From positions 24,383-88,382 of the forward strand of contig NZ_JAICYI010000002.1 in assembly GCF_025934275.1 (NCBI RefSeq): 64,000 bases of DNA. The letters run 5' to 3'. This document shows positions 24,136 through 33,596 of this stretch, in pieces. Origin of the DNA: Phenylobacterium sp. Its GTDB lineage: Bacteria; Pseudomonadota; Alphaproteobacteria; Caulobacterales; Caulobacteraceae. Each line of letters starts with the position of its first letter. The stretch's first letter is position 1. Under the pieces are notes generated by a model that saw only the letters and a program-made list of their open reading frames with translations, did not search any database and had not been told where the DNA came from. Both the position numbers and the translations under genes were made by a program.

Positions 24136-26322
24136 ATGACCCTGGAACTCACCGGAACCTCCCGCCGCGGCTTCATCCAGGCCTCCGCCTCGGCCGCCGG
24201 CCTGCTGCTCGCCTTCCAGATCGCGCCGAAGGCCGGCGCGGCCGAAGCCGGCGTCAAGCCGCTCAACGCCTACGTTCGCGTGGCGCCCGACGGCATGGTC
24301 ACCATCATGGCCAAGAACCCGGAGATCGGGCAGGGCGTGAAGACCTCGCTGCCGATGCTGATCGCCGAGGAGCTGGACGTCCCGTGGGAGAACGTCCGCA
24401 TCGAGCAGGCCGACAGCGATCCCAAGCTCTACGGCCGCCAGTTCGCGGGCGGCTCGATGGCGACCCCGTTGCACTGGGAAGAGCTGCGCCGCGTGGGCGC
24501 CGTCGCCCGCGCCATGCTCATCGAGGCCGCCGCGCTCGCCTGGAACTGCCCGGCGGGCGAATGCTCCACCGACCGCGGCATGGTCATCCACGCCTCGACC
24601 AAGCGGCGCGCCAGCTACGGCTCGCTGGCCGCCCAGTGCGCCGGCGTCACGGTGCCCGACGCCAAGTCCGTCGCGGTGAAGGACCCCAAGGATTACAAGA
24701 TCATCGGCAAGGCGACGCCGCAGTACGACACCGCCAAGATCGTCACCGGCCAGCCCTTGTTCGGGATCGACGTGCGTCGGCCGGGGATGCTCTACGCCAC
24801 CTACGAGAAGGCGCCCGTCTTCGGGGCCAAGGTGGCGAGCGCCGACGTGGCCGCGGCCAAGGGGGTCAAGGGCGTGAGGGACGCCTTCGTGGTCGAGGGC
24901 GGGGAGAACCTCTCGGGCCTGCTGCCGGGCGTCGCCGTGGTCGGCGACAGCTGGTGGGCCGCGCGCAAGGGACGCGACAAGCTCAATGTGAAGTGGGCGG
25001 AGCATCCCACCTCGGCGCAGAGCTCGGCGGGCTTCGCCAGGCGCGCCGGCGAGCTCGCCGCCGCCGCGCCGCAGAAGGTGATCCGCAAGGACGGGGACGC
25101 CGATCAGGCGCTGAAGGGGGCGGCCAAGACCGTGAAGGCGGCCTACGCCTACCCGTTCCTGGCTCACGTGGCCATGGAGCCGATGAACTGCACGGCCGAG
25201 TTCGGCAAGGACGGCAAGCTGGAGATCTGGGCGCCGACCCAGAATCCGGAATCCGGCCGCCAGCTGGTCGCCCAGACGCTGGGCGTCAAGCCCGACGACA
25301 TCACCATCCACATGACCCGTTGCGGCGGCGGCTTCGGTCGCCGGCTCTCCAACGACTACATGGTCGAGGCCGCCTGGATCGCTCGCGCCGCCAAGGCGCC
25401 GGTGAAGCTCCTGTGGACGCGCGAGGACGACATCAAGCACGACTTCTACCGCCCGGCGGGCTTCCACTTCCTGGAGGCCGGCCTCGACGCGCAGGGGAAT
25501 GTCGTCGCCTGGAAGAACCACTTCGTGACCTTCGGGGAAGGCCCGGAGAAGCCCGCCTCCTCCGCCGCCATGGGGCCCAACGAGTTCCCGGGCCGGTTCG
25601 TGAAGAACTGCGAGTTCGGCGTCTCGACCATGCCGTTCGGCGTGCCCACCGGCCCGCTGCGCGCGCCCGGCTCGAACGCGCTCGCCTTCGTGCACCAGTC
25701 CTACATCGACGACCTGGCGCATGCGGCGGGGCAGGATCCGGTGGCCTTCCAGCTCAAGCTCCTGGGCGATCAGAAGCTGGTCGGGGAGGGCCCGTCCGCG
25801 TTCAACGCGGGGCGGATGCGCGGCGTGCTGAAGGCCGTCGCGGAGATGAGCGCCTGGGGCAAGACCAGGCTTCCGGCCCGCACCGGAATGGGCGTCGCCT
25901 GCTACTTCAGCCACCTGGGCTACTTCGCCGAGGTGGTCCGTGCGCACGTCGATGCGGACGGTGCGGTCAAGCCCGAGCGGGCCTGGGTCGCCGCCGACGT
26001 GGGTCATCAGATCGTCAATCCGTCGGGCGCCATGAATCAGGTGCAGGGCGCGGTGATCGACGGCCTCTCGCACGCGCTGTTCCAGAAGGTGACCATCGAG
26101 AACGGCGCGGTGGCGCAGAACAACTTCTACGACTACCCGGTGCTCCGCATGAAGGATGCCCCGCCGGTCGAGGTGAAGTTCCTGAAGACCGCCTATCCGC
26201 CCACCGGCCTGGGCGAACCGGCGCTTCCGCCGGCGCTGCCCGCCCTCTGCAACGCGATCTTCGCCGCCACCGGCGTCCGCATCCGCGAATTGCCGGTGGA
26301 TGTGAAGCTCCTGAAGGCCTGA
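24136..26322 (+). CDS. Molybdopterin-binding large subunit, xanthine dehydrogenase family (IorB type), Tat-exported
   Basis: The 728-residue protein begins with a twin-arginine signal ([20 protein letters not shown]). Two aldehyde-oxidase-type molybdopterin-binding regions follow, including CGGGFGRRL and the catalytic glutamate in [12 protein letters not shown]. It should hydroxylate an aromatic N-heterocycle or oxidise an aldehyde in the periplasm, carrying the signal-less small subunit with it. The family is isoquinoline 1-oxidoreductase beta subunit-like. No XdhC-type chaperone or cytochrome c is adjacent. The TGA stop (26320-26322) abuts the stop of the convergent antiporter gene. Confidence 0.92.
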   Translation: MTLELTGTSRRGFIQASASAAGLLLAFQIAPKAGAAEAGVKPLNAYVRVAPDGMVTIMAKNPEIGQGVKTSLPMLIAEELDVPWENVRIEQADSDPKLYGRQFAGGSMATPLHWEELRRVGAVARAMLIEAAALAWNCPAGECSTDRGMVIHASTKRRASYGSLAAQCAGVTVPDAKSVAVKDPKDYKIIGKATPQYDTAKIVTGQPLFGIDVRRPGMLYATYEKAPVFGAKVASADVAAAKGVKGVRDAFVVEGGENLSGLLPGVAVVGDSWWAARKGRDKLNVKWAEHPTSAQSSAGFARRAGELAAAAPQKVIRKDGDADQALKGAAKTVKAAYAYPFLAHVAMEPMNCTAEFGKDGKLEIWAPTQNPESGRQLVAQTLGVKPDDITIHMTRCGGGFGRRLSNDYMVEAAWIARAAKAPVKLLWTREDDIKHDFYRPAGFHFLEAGLDAQGNVVAWKNHFVTFGEGPEKPASSAAMGPNEFPGRFVKNCEFGVSTMPFGVPTGPLRAPGSNALAFVHQSYIDDLAHAAGQDPVAFQLKLLGDQKLVGEGPSAFNAGRMRGVLKAVAEMSAWGKTRLPARTGMGVACYFSHLGYFAEVVRAHVDADGAVKPERAWVAADVGHQIVNPSGAMNQVQGAVIDGLSHALFQKVTIENGAVAQNNFYDYPVLRMKDAPPVEVKFLKTAYPPTGLGEPALPPALPALCNAIFAATGVRIRELPVDVKLLKA

Positions 26323-28101
26323 TTACCTTCCCGGCGGCCGCGCGCTTCGCGTGCGGCCGCCAAGCGCCTGCGGTCGGTTCAGCGCCTTGCGGAATTCGTC
26401 CCGCCGCTCGTGGATCGAGGCGATGACCGGGCCCATCGGCACGCCGATCTCGACCAGCACCGCCTCGGAGAGCTGCAGGCTGGCCTCGACGGTTTCCGGC
26501 ACCGCGTCGGTCGCGCCGAGGTCATAGAGCCGCTGCGCCTGGCGGGCGTCGCGGGCGCGAGCCACGATGGTCAGATCCGCGCGCATCTCGCGCGCCGCCC
26601 CCACCACGGCCTCCACGCCGTCGGGCGAATCCATGGTCACCACCAGCGCCGGCGCCCGCTCCAGGCCGCAGCGCACCAGGAACTCGGGTCGCGAGGCGTC
26701 GCCATAGAAGATGGTCTCGCCGGCGCGCCGGCCGGCCTCCACCAGGCGCGGCTCCCGCTCGGCGGCGAGCCAGGGGATTTGATGGCGGCCGAGCATCTCG
26801 CCCACCAGCTTGCCGACGCGCCCGTAGCCCACCACCAGCACGCGGGGCGTCTCGCCGACGCCGCCGGGCGGCTCCGCGGCGAGCGTGGTCTCCGCGGTGC
26901 GCCGTCCGCCGAGTCGCAGGCCGATCGCCGCCAGGCCCGGAATGGCCATCATCGAAAGCGTCGCGGCGACCAGCATCGTCTCGCCGGTCGCGCGATCCAC
27001 CACCTGACCCGCCATCGCCGCCGCCAGGATCACGAAGGCGAATTCGCCGCCGCCGGCCAGCAGCAGCGCGCTCTCCGCCGCCCGCCGGCCGGCCAGGCCG
27101 AACAGCCGCGCTGCGCCGAGCACCACCGCACCCTTGATCCCGATGAGGCCGGCCGCCACCCCCAGCACCGCGGCCGGCCGCTCAGCCAGCACGGAGAGGT
27201 CGAGGCTGGTCCCGACAGAGACGAAGAACAGGCCAAGCAGCAGACCCTTGAACGGCTCGATCGTGACCTCGACCTCGTGCCGGTACTCGGTCTCGGCCAG
27301 GAGCAGGCCGGCGATGAACGCGCCGAGCGCCATGGAAAGGCCGGCGAGCGCGCTCACCAGCCCTGCGCCGATGACCACCAGCAGGCAGGCGGCCATGAAC
27401 ATCTCCTCGCTCTTGGCCCGCGCCACGGAGCGCAGCATCGGCCGCAGCAGCAGTCGGCCAAGGGCGACCAGGACCAGCACGCCCACGGCCGCGGGCGCGA
27501 AGGCCAGCAGCAGCTTGGGCGAGAGCGCCACTGCGCCGCCGCCCGCCAGCACGGAGAGCGTCACCAGGATCGGCGCGACAGCCAGGTCCTGGAACAGCAG
27601 GACCGAGAACACGGCGCGGCCGGCGCTCGAATGCTGCCGCCGATGCTCGGTGAGGATCGGCATGACCACGGCGGTCGAGGACAGCGCCAGCGCCGCGCCG
27701 ACCGCCGCCGCCGCGGCCGGCGGGAGTCCGAAGGCGACGCCCGCGCCGGCGATGACCAGTCCGCAGACCGCGACCTGCGCCGCCCCGAGCCCAAACACGT
27801 AGCGGCGCATCAGGCGCAGGCGCTCCCAGGAGAGCTCCAGCCCGATCATGAACAGCAGGAAGACGACCCCGAACTCGCCGAGCTCGGCCATCTCCTCGGG
27901 CTCGCCGATGGTGACGTAGCCGAGCCAGGGGATCTGCTCACGCAGCGCGCCCAGGCCATAGGGGCCAAGCAGGACCCCGGCCGCCAGGAAGCCCAGCACC
28001 GGGCTGATCCGCCAGCGGCGAAACAACGGGACCGCCACCCCGGCCGTGGCCAGGAAGAGGATGATGTCCTTGTAGTCGCCCGTGGCGGCCTGGCTCTGCA
28101 T
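26323..28101 (-). CDS. CPA2 cation:proton antiporter with TrkA-N domain (KefB-like)
   Basis: The 592-residue protein has about 12-13 membrane helices (residues about 12-390), with family features such as [17 protein letters not shown] and [15 protein letters not shown] cytoplasmic Rossmann (TrkA-N) domain starts [17 protein letters not shown] and includes [11 protein letters not shown]. It is a KefB/KefC-type potassium efflux or cation:proton antiporter at the inner membrane, probably gated by ligand binding to the TrkA-N domain. ATG 28101 is chosen because the first helix follows immediately; no strong ribosome-binding site is visible. Its last codons (26333-26361) form a hairpin that could end the convergent molybdenum hydroxylase transcript. 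Confidence 0.88.
   Translation of the reverse strand: MQSQAATGDYKDIILFLATAGVAVPLFRRWRISPVLGFLAAGVLLGPYGLGALREQIPWLGYVTIGEPEEMAELGEFGVVFLLFMIGLELSWERLRLMRRYVFGLGAAQVAVCGLVIAGAGVAFGLPPAAAAAVGAALALSSTAVVMPILTEHRRQHSSAGRAVFSVLLFQDLAVAPILVTLSVLAGGGAVALSPKLLLAFAPAAVGVLVLVALGRLLLRPMLRSVARAKSEEMFMAACLLVVIGAGLVSALAGLSMALGAFIAGLLLAETEYRHEVEVTIEPFKGLLLGLFFVSVGTSLDLSVLAERPAAVLGVAAGLIGIKGAVVLGAARLFGLAGRRAAESALLLAGGGEFAFVILAAAMAGQVVDRATGETMLVAATLSMMAIPGLAAIGLRLGGRRTAETTLAAEPPGGVGETPRVLVVGYGRVGKLVGEMLGRHQIPWLAAEREPRLVEAGRRAGETIFYGDASRPEFLVRCGLERAPALVVTMDSPDGVEAVVGAAREMRADLTIVARARDARQAQRLYDLGATDAVPETVEASLQLSEAVLVEIGVPMGPVIASIHERRDEFRKALNRPQALGGRTRSARPPGR
26333..26361 (+). terminator. Hairpin serving the molybdenum hydroxylase transcript, inside kefB-like 3' end
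   Basis: A 13-base arm at 26333-26345 pairs with 26349-26361 (one mismatch, TTC loop), beginning ten bases after the stop of the large subunit. It is all G+C with no T-run. It doubles as the Arg/Pro/Gly-rich C-terminal codons of the antiporter on the other strand. Confidence 0.45.
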
Positions 28102-28259
28102 GGCTTGTTGTGCGGATGGTTGCGAGCCGTAGGCAAGCCGTCCTCGTTTCGCGTCGAACTCCCGCTGTGCGCATACCGCCCCCTCAAAACCGCTTGGCGC
28201 GGGCCGCCGCGTTTGCAGAATGGCGCCGGCGCGCGGGCTGACCGCCAGGGACAAGGCCA

Positions 28260-31200
28260 GTGAAGAAGCTGCTCATCGCCAACCGCGGCGAGATTGCCGT
28301 CCGCATCGCGCGCACCGCCGCGGAGATGGGGATCGCCACCGCGGCCGTCTATTCGCAGGACGACGCGGCCTCGCTGCATATCAAGAAGGCCGACGAAGCC
28401 ATCGCATTGAAGGGCTCGGGCCCCGCGCCCTACCTCGACATCGCCCAGCTGGTCGCGGCCGCCACGGCTGCGGGCTGTGACGCCGTCCACCCCGGCTACG
28501 GCTTCCTTTCCGAGAACGCCGCCTTTGCCCGCGCCTGCGCCGAGGCCGGGCTCACGTTCGTGGGGCCGGCGCCCGAGACCCTGGAGCTGTTCGGGGACAA
28601 GGCCCGCGCCCGCGCGCTCGCCCGCCAGTGCGGCGTCCCGGTGCTGCCGGGCTCCGAGGGGCCGACCTCGCTCGCCGAGGCCAGGGCCTTCCTGAAGAGC
28701 CTGGGCAAGGGCGGCGCGGTGATGGTCAAGGCGGTGGCCGGCGGCGGCGGCCGCGGCATGCGCCCGGCCGCCTCGGTGGACGAGCTGGAGGCGGTCTTCG
28801 AGCGCTGCGCCTCGGAGGCCAGGGCGGCGTTCGGGGTGGCGGCGCTCTACGTCGAGGCCTTCCTGCCCCGGGCCCGGCACATCGAGGTGCAGATCGTGGG
28901 CGACGGCGAGAGCGTCTCCCACCTCTGGGACCGTGAGTGCAGCCTGCAGCGGCAGCGCCAGAAACTGGTGGAGATCGCCCCCGCCGACAGCCTGCCGGCG
29001 GCGCTGCGCGAGAATCTGTTCGCCGCCGCCGTGACGCTCGGCGAGGCGGCCGCCTACCGCTCGCTGGGAACGATGGAGTTCCTTGTCGACGCGGACCGCC
29101 CGGAGCGCTTCGTGTTCATCGAAGGCAACGCCCGCCTGCAGGTGGAGCACACGGTGACCGAGGAGGTGACCGGCCTCGACCTCGTCCGCCTGCAGTTGCA
29201 GATCGCCGCCGGCCGCTCCTTGGCCGAGCTCGCGCTCACCCAAGACCGGGCGCCGGAGCCGCGCGGCCACGCCGTGCAGGTCCGAGTGAACCTGGAGACC
29301 ATGGCCGCCGACGGCTCGGCGCGTCCGGCGGGCGGCACGCTCGGCGTTTTCGAGCCGCCGTCGGGGCCGGGCGTGCGCGTCGATAGCTTCGGCTATGCCG
29401 GCTACAAGACCTCCGGCCGGTTTGACAGCCTGCTCGCCAAGCTCATCGTCCACACCGGCGCGGGCGGCCTCTCGCGCGCCGTCGCCAAGGCCTACCGCGC
29501 GCTCTCCGAGTTCCGAATCGAGGGCTCTGCCACCAACATCGCCTTCCTGCAGAATTTGCTCGCCCATCCGGCGGTCGCCTCGGGCGAGACCCACACCCGC
29601 TTCATCGAGACCCACATGGCCGAGCTCGCCGGCGAGCCGCAGGCCCATCCCCGGCTCTATTTCGACGCCGCCGCCCGCGGCGCGCAGCCCGCAGCCGGCG
29701 CCCGGCGGGTCGGCTACCAGGTCGACGCCGCCGATCCGCTGGCGGTGCTCGATCTGGGCAAGCAGGCCCCCGCGCCGGGCGACGAGGAGGCCGAGCCGGA
29801 GGGTCCGGAAGGGACGCGTCCGCTTCGAGCCCCGCTGCAGGGCACGGTGATCAGCATCCAGGCCGCGCTCGGCGAGACCGTCCGCAAGGGCCAGGCGCTG
29901 ATGATCATGGAAGCCATGAAGATGGAGCACGTCATCGCCGCGGAGGTCTCCGGCGTGGTGCGCGAGATCACCGTCGAGGTCGGCGACACGGTGGCCGAGG
30001 ACCATCCGCTCGCCTTCCTGCAGGAGACGGCGCTGGAGGGTGACGAGGCGGGCCCCGAGGAGGCGGTCGATCTCGACGCGATCCGGCCGGACCTGGCGGA
30101 AGTGCTGGAGCGCCACCGCCTCACCCGCGACGAGGCCCGGCCCGAGGCGGTCGAGCGTCGGCGCAAGACCGGCCAGCGCACGTCGCGCGAGAACGTCGAG
30201 GATCTGCTCGATCCCGGCAGTTTCGTCGAATATGGCCCGCTGGTGATCGCCGCGCGCCGCCGCCGCAACACCCTGGACGAGCTGATCAGGACCACGCCGG
30301 CCGACGGCATGATCATGGGGCTCGGCACGGTGAACGGGAGCGCCTACCCGGAGGAGAAGGCCCGCGTCGCGGTGATGGCCTATGACTACACGGTGCTGGC
30401 CGGCACGCAGGGCGCCAACAACCACTGGAAGCTCGACCGGATGAGCGAGCTGGCGCTGCGCTGGAAGCTCCCGGTGGTGTTCTTCACCGAAGGCGGCGGC
30501 GGGCGGCCCGGCGACACCGAGGGCGGCGGCTTCACCCGCGGCTTCGAGTTCTGGGGGCGGCTCTCAGGGGCCGTGCCGCTGGTGGGCGTCAACTCCGGGC
30601 GCTGTTTCGCCGGCAACGCCGCCATCCTCGGCTGCTGCGACGTGATCATCGCCACCAAGGACTCCGCCCTCGGCATGGGCGGCCCCGCAATGGTGGAAGG
30701 CGGCGGCCTGGGCGTCTTCCGCCCCGAGGAGATCGGCCCCATCAAGGTCATGCAGGCCAACGGCACGATCGACGTCCTGGTGGAGGACGAGGCGGCGGCG
30801 GTGGCGGCCGCGAAGCAGTACCTCTCGTACTTCCAGGGCCCGCTTTCGGAATGGTCGTGCGCCGATCAGCGGCTTCTGCGCCGGGCGATTCCGGAGAACC
30901 GGCTGCGCGTCTACGACATCCGCAAGGTGATCGAGCTGATCGCCGACGAAGGCTCGGTCCTCGAGCTTCGGCCGAAGTTCGGCCTCGCCATGGTCACCGC
31001 CTTCATCCGGGTGGAGGGCCGCCCGATGGGGGTGTTCGCCAACAACCCGATGCACCTGGGCGGGGCGATCGACTCCGAGGCCTCCGACAAGGCCGCCCGC
31101 TTCCTGCAGGTCTGCGAAGCCTTCGACATCCCGGTGCTCTCGCTCTCCGACACCCCCGGCAACATGGTCGGGCCGGAGGCCGAGAAGACGGGCCTGATCC

Positions 31201-31625
31201 GCCACTGCTCGCGGCTGTTCGTGATCGGCGCCAACCTCACCGTGCCGATCTTCTCGGTGATCCTGCGCAAGTCCTACGGCCTGGGCGCGATCGCCATGAC
31301 CGGCGGCAGTTACCAGGGGGCGATGTTCTGCGTCGCCTGGCCGACAGGCGAGTTCGGCGGCATGGGGCTGGAGGGCTCGGTCAAGCTCGGCTACCGCAAC
31401 GAGCTCGCCGCCATCGCCGACCCGGTGGCGCGCAAGGCCCGCTTCGACGAGATGGTCGCCGCCGCCTACGCCGGCGGCCGGGCGCTCTCCCGCGCCGCCT
31501 ATCCCTCGCTCGACGACGTCATCGACCCCGCCGACACCCGCAAGTGGATCGCCGCCGGGCTGAAGAGCTTGCCGCCGGCGCCGCTGCGCAGCGAGAAGAA
31601 GCTGCGCTGGATCGACAGCTGGTGA
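28260..31625 (+). CDS. Single-polypeptide biotin-dependent acyl-CoA carboxylase (BC-BCCP-CT)
   Basis: The 1121-residue protein fuses all three carboxylase functions. Biotin carboxylase occupies about 1-450 (KKLLIANRGEIAVRIART, GGGGRGM, FIEGNARLQVEHTVTE). The biotin carrier domain is at about 515-590, with biotinyl Lys554 in EAMKMEH. The carboxyltransferase spans about 620-1110, with RTSRENVEDLLDPGSF and a late GEFGGMGLEGSVKLG. This order matches single-chain long-chain acyl-CoA carboxylases, which carboxylate acyl-CoAs of various lengths using ATP and bicarbonate; substrate cannot be set from sequence. GTG 28260 gives MKKLLIANRGE, the family start. The 158-base spacer to the divergent antiporter should hold both promoters. 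Confidence 0.93.
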   Translation: MKKLLIANRGEIAVRIARTAAEMGIATAAVYSQDDAASLHIKKADEAIALKGSGPAPYLDIAQLVAAATAAGCDAVHPGYGFLSENAAFARACAEAGLTFVGPAPETLELFGDKARARALARQCGVPVLPGSEGPTSLAEARAFLKSLGKGGAVMVKAVAGGGGRGMRPAASVDELEAVFERCASEARAAFGVAALYVEAFLPRARHIEVQIVGDGESVSHLWDRECSLQRQRQKLVEIAPADSLPAALRENLFAAAVTLGEAAAYRSLGTMEFLVDADRPERFVFIEGNARLQVEHTVTEEVTGLDLVRLQLQIAAGRSLAELALTQDRAPEPRGHAVQVRVNLETMAADGSARPAGGTLGVFEPPSGPGVRVDSFGYAGYKTSGRFDSLLAKLIVHTGAGGLSRAVAKAYRALSEFRIEGSATNIAFLQNLLAHPAVASGETHTRFIETHMAELAGEPQAHPRLYFDAAARGAQPAAGARRVGYQVDAADPLAVLDLGKQAPAPGDEEAEPEGPEGTRPLRAPLQGTVISIQAALGETVRKGQALMIMEAMKMEHVIAAEVSGVVREITVEVGDTVAEDHPLAFLQETALEGDEAGPEEAVDLDAIRPDLAEVLERHRLTRDEARPEAVERRRKTGQRTSRENVEDLLDPGSFVEYGPLVIAARRRRNTLDELIRTTPADGMIMGLGTVNGSAYPEEKARVAVMAYDYTVLAGTQGANNHWKLDRMSELALRWKLPVVFFTEGGGGRPGDTEGGGFTRGFEFWGRLSGAVPLVGVNSGRCFAGNAAILGCCDVIIATKDSALGMGGPAMVEGGGLGVFRPEEIGPIKVMQANGTIDVLVEDEAAAVAAAKQYLSYFQGPLSEWSCADQRLLRRAIPENRLRVYDIRKVIELIADEGSVLELRPKFGLAMVTAFIRVEGRPMGVFANNPMHLGGAIDSEASDKAARFLQVCEAFDIPVLSLSDTPGNMVGPEAEKTGLIRHCSRLFVIGANLTVPIFSVILRKSYGLGAIAMTGGSYQGAMFCVAWPTGEFGGMGLEGSVKLGYRNELAAIADPVARKARFDEMVAAAYAGGRALSRAAYPSLDDVIDPADTRKWIAAGLKSLPPAPLRSEKKLRWIDSW

Positions 31626-31674
31626 ACGGCTGCTGACAGGATGCTGGCGCGAGCCCGCGCCAGACTGCGCGGCC

Positions 31675-31683
31675 GGAGGTGAT
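31675..31683 (+). promoter_or_regulatory. Full-length Shine-Dalgarno sequence before the TfoX-N gene
   Basis: CGGAGGTGATCC around 31674-31685 is nearly perfectly complementary to the 3' end of 16S rRNA and fixes ATG 31686 as the start. It predicts unusually strong initiation compared with neighbouring genes. Confidence 0.6.
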
Positions 31684-31685
31684 CC

Positions 31686-32042
31686 ATGGCGCACAATCCC
31701 AAGGCCCTGCAGGCCCTCATGCAGACCGCCGCCCCGCCCGACCTGGAGTTGGCGTTCCGGCCGATGTTCGGCGGCATCATGGCCTATGCCGAGGGCAGGG
31801 CCTTCGCCTCGCTCTCCGATGTTGGCCTGGCCTTGAAGCTCTCCGGCCCCGACTACGCCGAGCTGTTGGCCATCCCGGGCGCCAAGGCCTTGCAGTACAC
31901 GCCCGACATGCCGCCCTCGAAGTCATACGTCGTGGCGCCGGAGACCATGCTCGCCGACCGCGAGGCGCTGCGCGGCTGGATCGCGCGCGGCGCCGCGAAC
32001 CTCAAGCCGGGCAAACCGAAGAGCGCCAAGGCGCGCGCCTGA
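31686..32042 (+). CDS. TfoX N-terminal domain family protein
   Basis: The 118-residue protein has the TfoX-N pattern: a short helix, then FRPMFGGIMAYAEGRAFASLSDVGLALKLSG, a central alpha/beta core, YVVAPETMLADREALRGWIARG and a basic Lys-rich tail. TfoX/Sxy regulates competence in gammaproteobacteria through both domains. Stand-alone N-domain proteins like this are widespread and of unknown role. It is preceded by an unusually strong ribosome-binding site and lies 60 bases after the carboxylase gene. It converges with the Coq4-like gene at a four-base gap. Confidence 0.75.
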   Translation: MAHNPKALQALMQTAAPPDLELAFRPMFGGIMAYAEGRAFASLSDVGLALKLSGPDYAELLAIPGAKALQYTPDMPPSKSYVVAPETMLADREALRGWIARGAANLKPGKPKSAKARA

Positions 32043-32046
32043 GGCC

Positions 32047-32532
32047 TCAGATCACCCGGATGCCGTGCTCGCGACGCAGCTCCGCCAGCGTGCGTCGGGA
32101 GAAGCTTTCGGGCGGCTCCCACGGCCAGCGCTTGGTCATCCGCAGCGCTTCGAAGCCCGCGCGCGCGATCCGCGGCAGGCAGGCCAGTGTGATCCCGACG
32201 CCTTTCAGCCAGCCCATCTCGGCGAACAGCGCCTTGGCCTGGGCGTCGGCGCCGAGATACCGGGCGTAGCGGCGCCAGCCCACGTCGCAGGAGAACAGGG
32301 TGCGGGTGTCCGCCAGTGTCTCGTCGGCGAGCGTCGTCGAAAGGCCGAAGATCACGTGGCACATGTCGTGGCTGCGGAATAGCGCCGCGCTCTCCGGCGG
32401 CAGGTCGGCTGGTCGGGTCACCCGCCCGCGATTCGCCGCATAGTATTCCGCCAGTCCCTCAGCCAGGGTCTGCGCGCTGTCCTGCGCCTGGTAGTCGAGC
32501 CGCCGTTCGGCGTTCTGTGCTGGGGATTGCAT
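32047..32532 (-). CDS. Coq4-like protein (ubiquinone biosynthesis family)
   Basis: The 161-residue protein carries HDMCHVIFGLSTTLADE (about residues 55-71), an exact HDxxH-(x)11-E motif, the metal-binding hallmark of Coq4. In eukaryotes Coq4 organises the CoQ complex and has been linked to C1 decarboxylation/hydroxylation of the quinone ring. It is shorter than eukaryotic Coq4 and has no obvious membrane helix. Other regions (DVGWRRYARYLGADAQAKALF) fit bacterial relatives. I assign the family with good confidence but not the exact step. Confidence 0.75.
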   Translation of the reverse strand: MQSPAQNAERRLDYQAQDSAQTLAEGLAEYYAANRGRVTRPADLPPESAALFRSHDMCHVIFGLSTTLADETLADTRTLFSCDVGWRRYARYLGADAQAKALFAEMGWLKGVGITLACLPRIARAGFEALRMTKRWPWEPPESFSRRTLAELRREHGIRVI

Positions 32533-32654
32533 CGCGACACGAACTTAATCTCTGAGCCCGCTCGCAGCCAAGCGGTGTTCATCTGCAGAGGTCTCCGCAC
32601 CGTATTGGAAGCGGCGCAGCGCAGGGTTAGCTTGCGGCGGGGGAGGGCTCGTCC

Positions 32655-33596
32655 ATGGACTTCACGCGACGGGGTGCGATCGGCGCCGCAGCAGCGGCCC
32701 TGGCGGCAGGGGCCTCGTTCTCCGCCCTCGGATTTCCGGAGCAGACGGGCCGCGCGGCCGTGCCGGGCGGGACCATCTGGTGGAAGAAGGTGGGCTCGGG
32801 GCGCAAGACGCCGCTCCTGACCCTGCACGGCGGCCCGGGAGCCGGCCACAACTACCTCCTGCCGCTGGCGGCGCTGGCCGACCAGCGGCCGGTGATCTTC
32901 TACGACCAGCTGGGCTGCGGCCAGGCGGACAGCCCCCCGGACGAGAAGCTCTACACGATCCAGCGCTCGGTCGACGAGTTGGACGCGGTGCGCCGCGCGC
33001 TGCAGCTCCATCGCATCGATCTCTTCGGCCATTCCTGGGGCTCGATGCTGGCCATCGAGTACCTATGCCAGGGCCGGGGCAAGGGCGTCGAGAAGCTGAT
33101 CCTCGGCGGCGCGCTCGCCAGCGTGCCCCAGGCCAACGCCGGCCAGATGCGGCTGATCGCGGCCATGCCCAACGGCGGCGGCGCCAAGCTCCATGCGCTC
33201 GAAGCCGCGCACAAGGAGGCGACGCCCGAGTACCAGGCGCTCGTCGACGAGTTCTACAAGCTGCACGTGATCCGCAAGGACCCGCCGCCGCCGGATGCGG
33301 CCGCCTCGCTCGACATCGTCGCGAAGTCCATCGCCTACCGGGTGATGAACGGCCCCAACGAGTTCACCATCGTGGGCGTGATCAGGGACTGGGACCGCAG
33401 GAAGGACCTGCATCGCATCCGCGTCCCGACCCTGATCGTCACCGGGACTTATGACGAGGTCACGCTGGACTGCCACAAGACGATCCAGAGGGGCATCAAG
33501 GGCTCCAGGCTCGTCATCCTGCCGGGCTGCTCGCACATGGCGATGGACGAGAAGCCGGAGCTCTACGTGGCGACGCTGCGGAACTTCCTCGCCTAG
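32655..33596 (+). CDS. Proline iminopeptidase-like alpha/beta hydrolase, exported
   Basis: The 313-residue protein has an N-terminal signal with a twin-arginine-like start (DFTRRGAIGAAAAALAAGASF). The core is that of proline iminopeptidase: LHGGPGAGHNY, FYDQLGCGQADSP, nucleophile elbow FGHSWGSMLA (Ser about 127), and late acid/base residues in TGTYDEVT and GCSHMAMDE. Enzymes of this S33 group remove N-terminal proline or hydrolyse amides or esters; export points to periplasmic scavenging. The TAG stop shares CTAG (33593-33596) with the stop of the facing GH18-like gene. Confidence 0.85.
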   Translation: MDFTRRGAIGAAAAALAAGASFSALGFPEQTGRAAVPGGTIWWKKVGSGRKTPLLTLHGGPGAGHNYLLPLAALADQRPVIFYDQLGCGQADSPPDEKLYTIQRSVDELDAVRRALQLHRIDLFGHSWGSMLAIEYLCQGRGKGVEKLILGGALASVPQANAGQMRLIAAMPNGGGAKLHALEAAHKEATPEYQALVDEFYKLHVIRKDPPPPDAAASLDIVAKSIAYRVMNGPNEFTIVGVIRDWDRRKDLHRIRVPTLIVTGTYDEVTLDCHKTIQRGIKGSRLVILPGCSHMAMDEKPELYVATLRNFLA

